In this document: positions 61,798-64,000 of the stretch, in pieces
How the letters are laid out: the number at the start of each line of letters is the position of its first letter
Numbering within the stretch: the stretch's first letter is position 1
From: Rhipicephalus microplus
Taxonomy: Eukaryota; Arthropoda; Arachnida; Ixodida; Ixodidae
Assembly: GCF_043290135.1 (NCBI RefSeq)
Contig: NW_027464589.1
Span: 8,790,001-8,854,000 of the forward strand
Direction of reading: 5' to 3'
Length of the DNA: 64,000 nt
Notes under the pieces: generated by a model
The model's input: the letters and a program-made list of their open reading frames with translations, nothing else
What the model was told of the DNA's origin: nothing
The model's database searches: none
Program-made: the position numbers and the translations under genes

Positions 61798-63126
61798 TAA
61801 CGTTCAACATATTCCGGGTGGTTGGTAATGTTACACGAGGATTTCTTGCAGAAGTCGTCGTCAATGCAGCTTCACCTCCAGAAGCTGCACTGCCTAGTTT
61901 TCCAGTCGGGGGTGCCGCGAATAGGTCGGAGAGGCAGGACGGCGTTGTGGGGGCGAACGAGATTGACGGCGAGCAGGAGATGGTGAGCGGGCGTAGCGAG
62001 GTCTTGTCAGAGGTGCGGCAGAATCGGAGGATGTGGTCGGCATAGGGGAATCAAAATCAAATGTTGTGGAAGACTGGTGGTCAGAAGTGGCCTGAGTAGG
62101 AGGCCCATAGCGTGCCGGTGGAGCCCAGTGATTGCGGCAGTGGCGAGCAATATAACCGACACGTCGGCAGTTGAAGCATATGGGCTTGGCGTCCAGTGTA
62201 CGCCATTCGGACAAATTGCGCTGTCGAGAGTAGTTGGAACCAAATCGAGGAGCGAAGGGACGACGATAAAAAGGCTCGGCAGACTAGACTGGTTGAATGG
62301 GGTGTAGGCCAACGTTCGATAATTCTTGATGAACGACGGCTTGTATCAGTGAGATAGTGGTCGGTGAAGAATTAGGCGTTGGAAATGGAGTAGCTACTGG
62401 TTGGGCTGCCTCGACCTCACGACAAATGATGCGGGTGAGGTTGTCACATCGGGGAACTGGGCGGACGGAGTCATTACAAGAGAAAGTAGCAGCTGTGTTC
62501 GGCAGGCACGTGATGCCTTGGGTGACGCGGCGGGCTTTAGCCTGTTCTAGACGGCGGCATTCTGTCAGGATCGTGTCGATGCTCGTGACATTATTAGAAA
62601 CCAGCAGGTTGAAGGCATCGTCAGCAATCCCTTTGAGGACGTGATTAACTTTTTCTTCTTCTGACATGCACTGGTCGACCTTGCTACAAAGCGCCAAGAC
62701 GTCAATAATGTATGAGACGTACGATTCAGTAGACGTCTGGGCTCGAGTGGCGACAGTCTTCTTGGCAGCGAGCTGACGACCAGATGAATCGCCGAAAAGA
62801 TCATGGATGTTCGACTTGAAAAGATCCCAGCTTGTGATTTCGGCTTCGTTGGTTTCGAATCATGTCCGCGGCGTGCCGTCGAGGTAGAACACAACATTGG
62901 TGAGCATGAGCGTGGGATCCCAGCGGTGGGTAGCACTGACTCGCTCGCACCGGTGCAGCCAGGAGTCAATGTCGATGGTGCCGTCAGCGGAGAAAGTTAC
63001 AGGATCCCACAGGGGTGGCAGGGTGACGTAGGTTGTCGACTCGGATCGAGAAACCGGTGGGGATGAGGCACTGGCAGTTGAAGTAGCCGAAGAGTCCCCG
63101 GTGTTGCGACCGCTGCGCGTCTCCAT
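61798..63126 (-). pseudogene. Gypsy-A gag
   Basis: Starts at 63126 (METRSGRNTGDSSATSTAS). Then come DGTIDIDSWLHRCERVSATH, a DEEKVNHVLKGIADDAFNLL-like segment (its frame reads SEEEKVNHVLKGIADDAF) and the zinc knuckle CFNCRRVGYIARHC. An SPSPARRQSRSPPQRRPASP tail follows, ending near NPRVTLPTTRNMLNVT at the Gypsy-B junction. At least three frame breaks. The capsid motifs are shared with Gypsy-B gag. Confidence 0.85.
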
Positions 63127-63159
63127 CGAGGTACGGGAGTCGTCCACCTCCACCAAGAA

Positions 63160-63297
63160 TGTTACGGGTAACTTATTTAATAAATAAATACGATGCACCG
63201 TGCTCGGCGAACAAGATGGCGACAGTTCATCAACAACCAGCCACCAACGTTGTCTTTCTCTTTCTTGCAGACAGGTTGTGCCGGCTGTTGTGTATCA
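63160..63297 (-). repeat. Gypsy-A 5' LTR
   Basis: 138 bp, TGTTACGGG...GTATCA on the plus strand. Followed by the ATAT duplication and by P-type transposase sequence. Confidence 0.92.
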
Positions 63298-63900
63298 ATA
63301 TTGTACCATTCACGACCGAGGCTGACAAATCTCAGACATGTGACCATGGCCTAGTGATTATGTTTCAACCACTTTCGGGATCATGGCACCAAATTCTTTG
63401 TGTGTTTGCCTCCAAAGTCAATGTTAAAGCACCATTGCTTTCTAATAAAGTCATGAAAGCTGTGCTTCTAGCAGAAAATGCTGGCCTTAAGGTTGATTTT
63501 GTTACCTGTGATGGCGCAAGCTGGAATCGTGCGATGTGGCAGAAGTTTGGCATTTCAGCAACAGCAAACGCTATGAAGCCATCAATGCCTCATCCGTGTG
63601 AAAAAGACCGGCGTCTTTTTTTTTCTGTCAGACTTCCCACACCTTGTGAAATGTATTCGCAATGGCTTCGTTAGCCACGGTTACAAGACATCAGAAGGGC
63701 ATGTAGACGTCAAGCCTAACATAGTAGCTCACGAGAATGACAAGTGTGCTACCACGTTGAAGGTAATGCCCAAAATTACCACCGTGCATGTTCGTCCTAA
63801 TGACTTCGAAAAAAATGAAAGTAAACTTTGCCTTCCATCTTCTCAGTGCAGAGGTTTTACGTGGCCTTTTATTACAAGAAGGAAATTGTAAAATTTTACG
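63298..63900 (+). pseudogene. P-type transposase, catalytic core after the Gypsy-A insertion
   Basis: NIVPFTTEADKSQTCDHG, GLVIMFQPLSGSWHQILCVF, VKAPLLSNKVMKAVLLAENA and VDFVTCDGASWNRAMWQKFG are hallmark blocks of P-element/THAP9 transposases; the DGASWN segment contains a catalytic Asp. A frameshift occurs in a nine-T run (63616-63624), after which SDFPHLVKCIRNGFVSHGYK and LKVMPKITTVHVRPNDFEK follow. Another occurs in a seven-A run (63809-63815). The remainder and the C-terminal block lie beyond the window. Confidence 0.88.
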
Positions 63901-64000
63901 ACTATGGCGATCAAACTGGGAAGTTGTTAGTTTCATGTAGAAGCTAATTCTTGTTATAACGTCAAAGCTACCATCTGGTGCACACAAGCCTGGCTCCAGA

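Larger units (their letters stand above)
49699..63297 (-). mobile_element. Gypsy-A: Ty3/Gypsy element inserted in the P-type transposase
   Basis: LTRs at 49699-49837 and 63160-63297 are flanked by ATAT (49695-49698 and 63298-63301). Removing the element restores the transposase reading frame across the site. Minus-strand order: gag (61798-63126), protease, RT/RNase H, integrase (49838-53250). Gypsy-B is inserted at the start of the protease, with AAAG duplicated. A polypurine tract (GCCGGGAGG on the minus strand) precedes the 3' LTR, and TTCTTGGTGGAGGTGGAC follows the 5' LTR as candidate primer site. Confidence 0.93.
48151..64000 (+). mobile_element. P-type (THAP9-like) DNA transposon, split by Gypsy-A; runs off the window
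   Basis: The transposase reads on the plus strand at 48263-49698 and resumes at 63298 in the matching frame after the 13.6-kb Gypsy-A insertion (target duplication ATAT). The encoded order is THAP domain, linker, helix-rich region, then the catalytic core start with the DGASWNR motif. The C-terminus lies beyond the window. Terminal inverted repeats were not identified. The start is approximate. Confidence 0.75.

Overview
The window looks like a piece of a hard-tick (Ixodida) genome. That assignment is inference from the repeats: a tRNA-derived SINE resembling tick Ruka-type SINEs, several APE-type LINEs, Ty3/Gypsy elements with very short (about 125-160 bp) LTRs, and P-element/THAP9-type and Harbinger transposases. 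I found no intact host protein-coding gene, tRNA, rRNA or CRISPR array. Nearly everything recognisable is transposon-derived, in nested and rearranged copies.

Layout. 0-5.7 kb: LINE tail, tandem duplication, two minus-strand P-type transposase fragments, a 3' piece of a plus-strand Gypsy ('Gypsy-G') between (TA)n runs, and a promoter-like CpG palindrome. 5.7-10.8 kb: a minus-strand Gypsy ('Gypsy-C', LTRs 5749-5873 and 10449-10576) lodged in a SINE. 10.8-14.4 kb: mostly empty, with one clean SINE (15-bp target duplication) and a HARBI1-like fragment. 14.4-15.7 kb: a second copy of the Gypsy-C family ('Gypsy-D') carrying the same unnamed repeat 'R'. 15.7-23.5 kb: a plus-strand LINE with RNase H ('X1') broken by three RNase H-less LINE copies, one with an 887-codon open ORF ('LINE-Y'). 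25.2-29.5 kb: a Gypsy with integrase before reverse transcriptase ('Gypsy-E'). 29.5-31.2 kb: gag and 5' region of 'Gypsy-F'. 31.2-38.1 kb: a full-length GC-rich LINE ('LINE-W', 14-bp target duplication) with intact ORF1 and an ORF2 broken by one stop codon, flanked by inverted copies of a 420-470 bp retroposon with a similar 3' end. 40.3-48.2 kb: LINE fragments and a decayed LINE ('LINE-V').

48.2-64 kb is the most striking part. A THAP/P-type transposase gene is split by a minus-strand Gypsy ('Gypsy-A', 49699-63297, target duplication ATAT). That is split in its protease by 'Gypsy-B' (53255-61793, target duplication AAAG), which is split in gag by 'LINE-U' (53613-58935, 11-bp target duplication). 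Gypsy-B is abnormal: its two terminal LTRs are inverted relative to each other, so both outer ends are U3-type ends, yet it carries a clean target duplication.

Most ORFs are broken by stops and frameshifts. Many breaks in the P-type gene lie in homopolymer runs, so some could be assembly errors. Names such as Gypsy-A or LINE-W are local labels, not database names.
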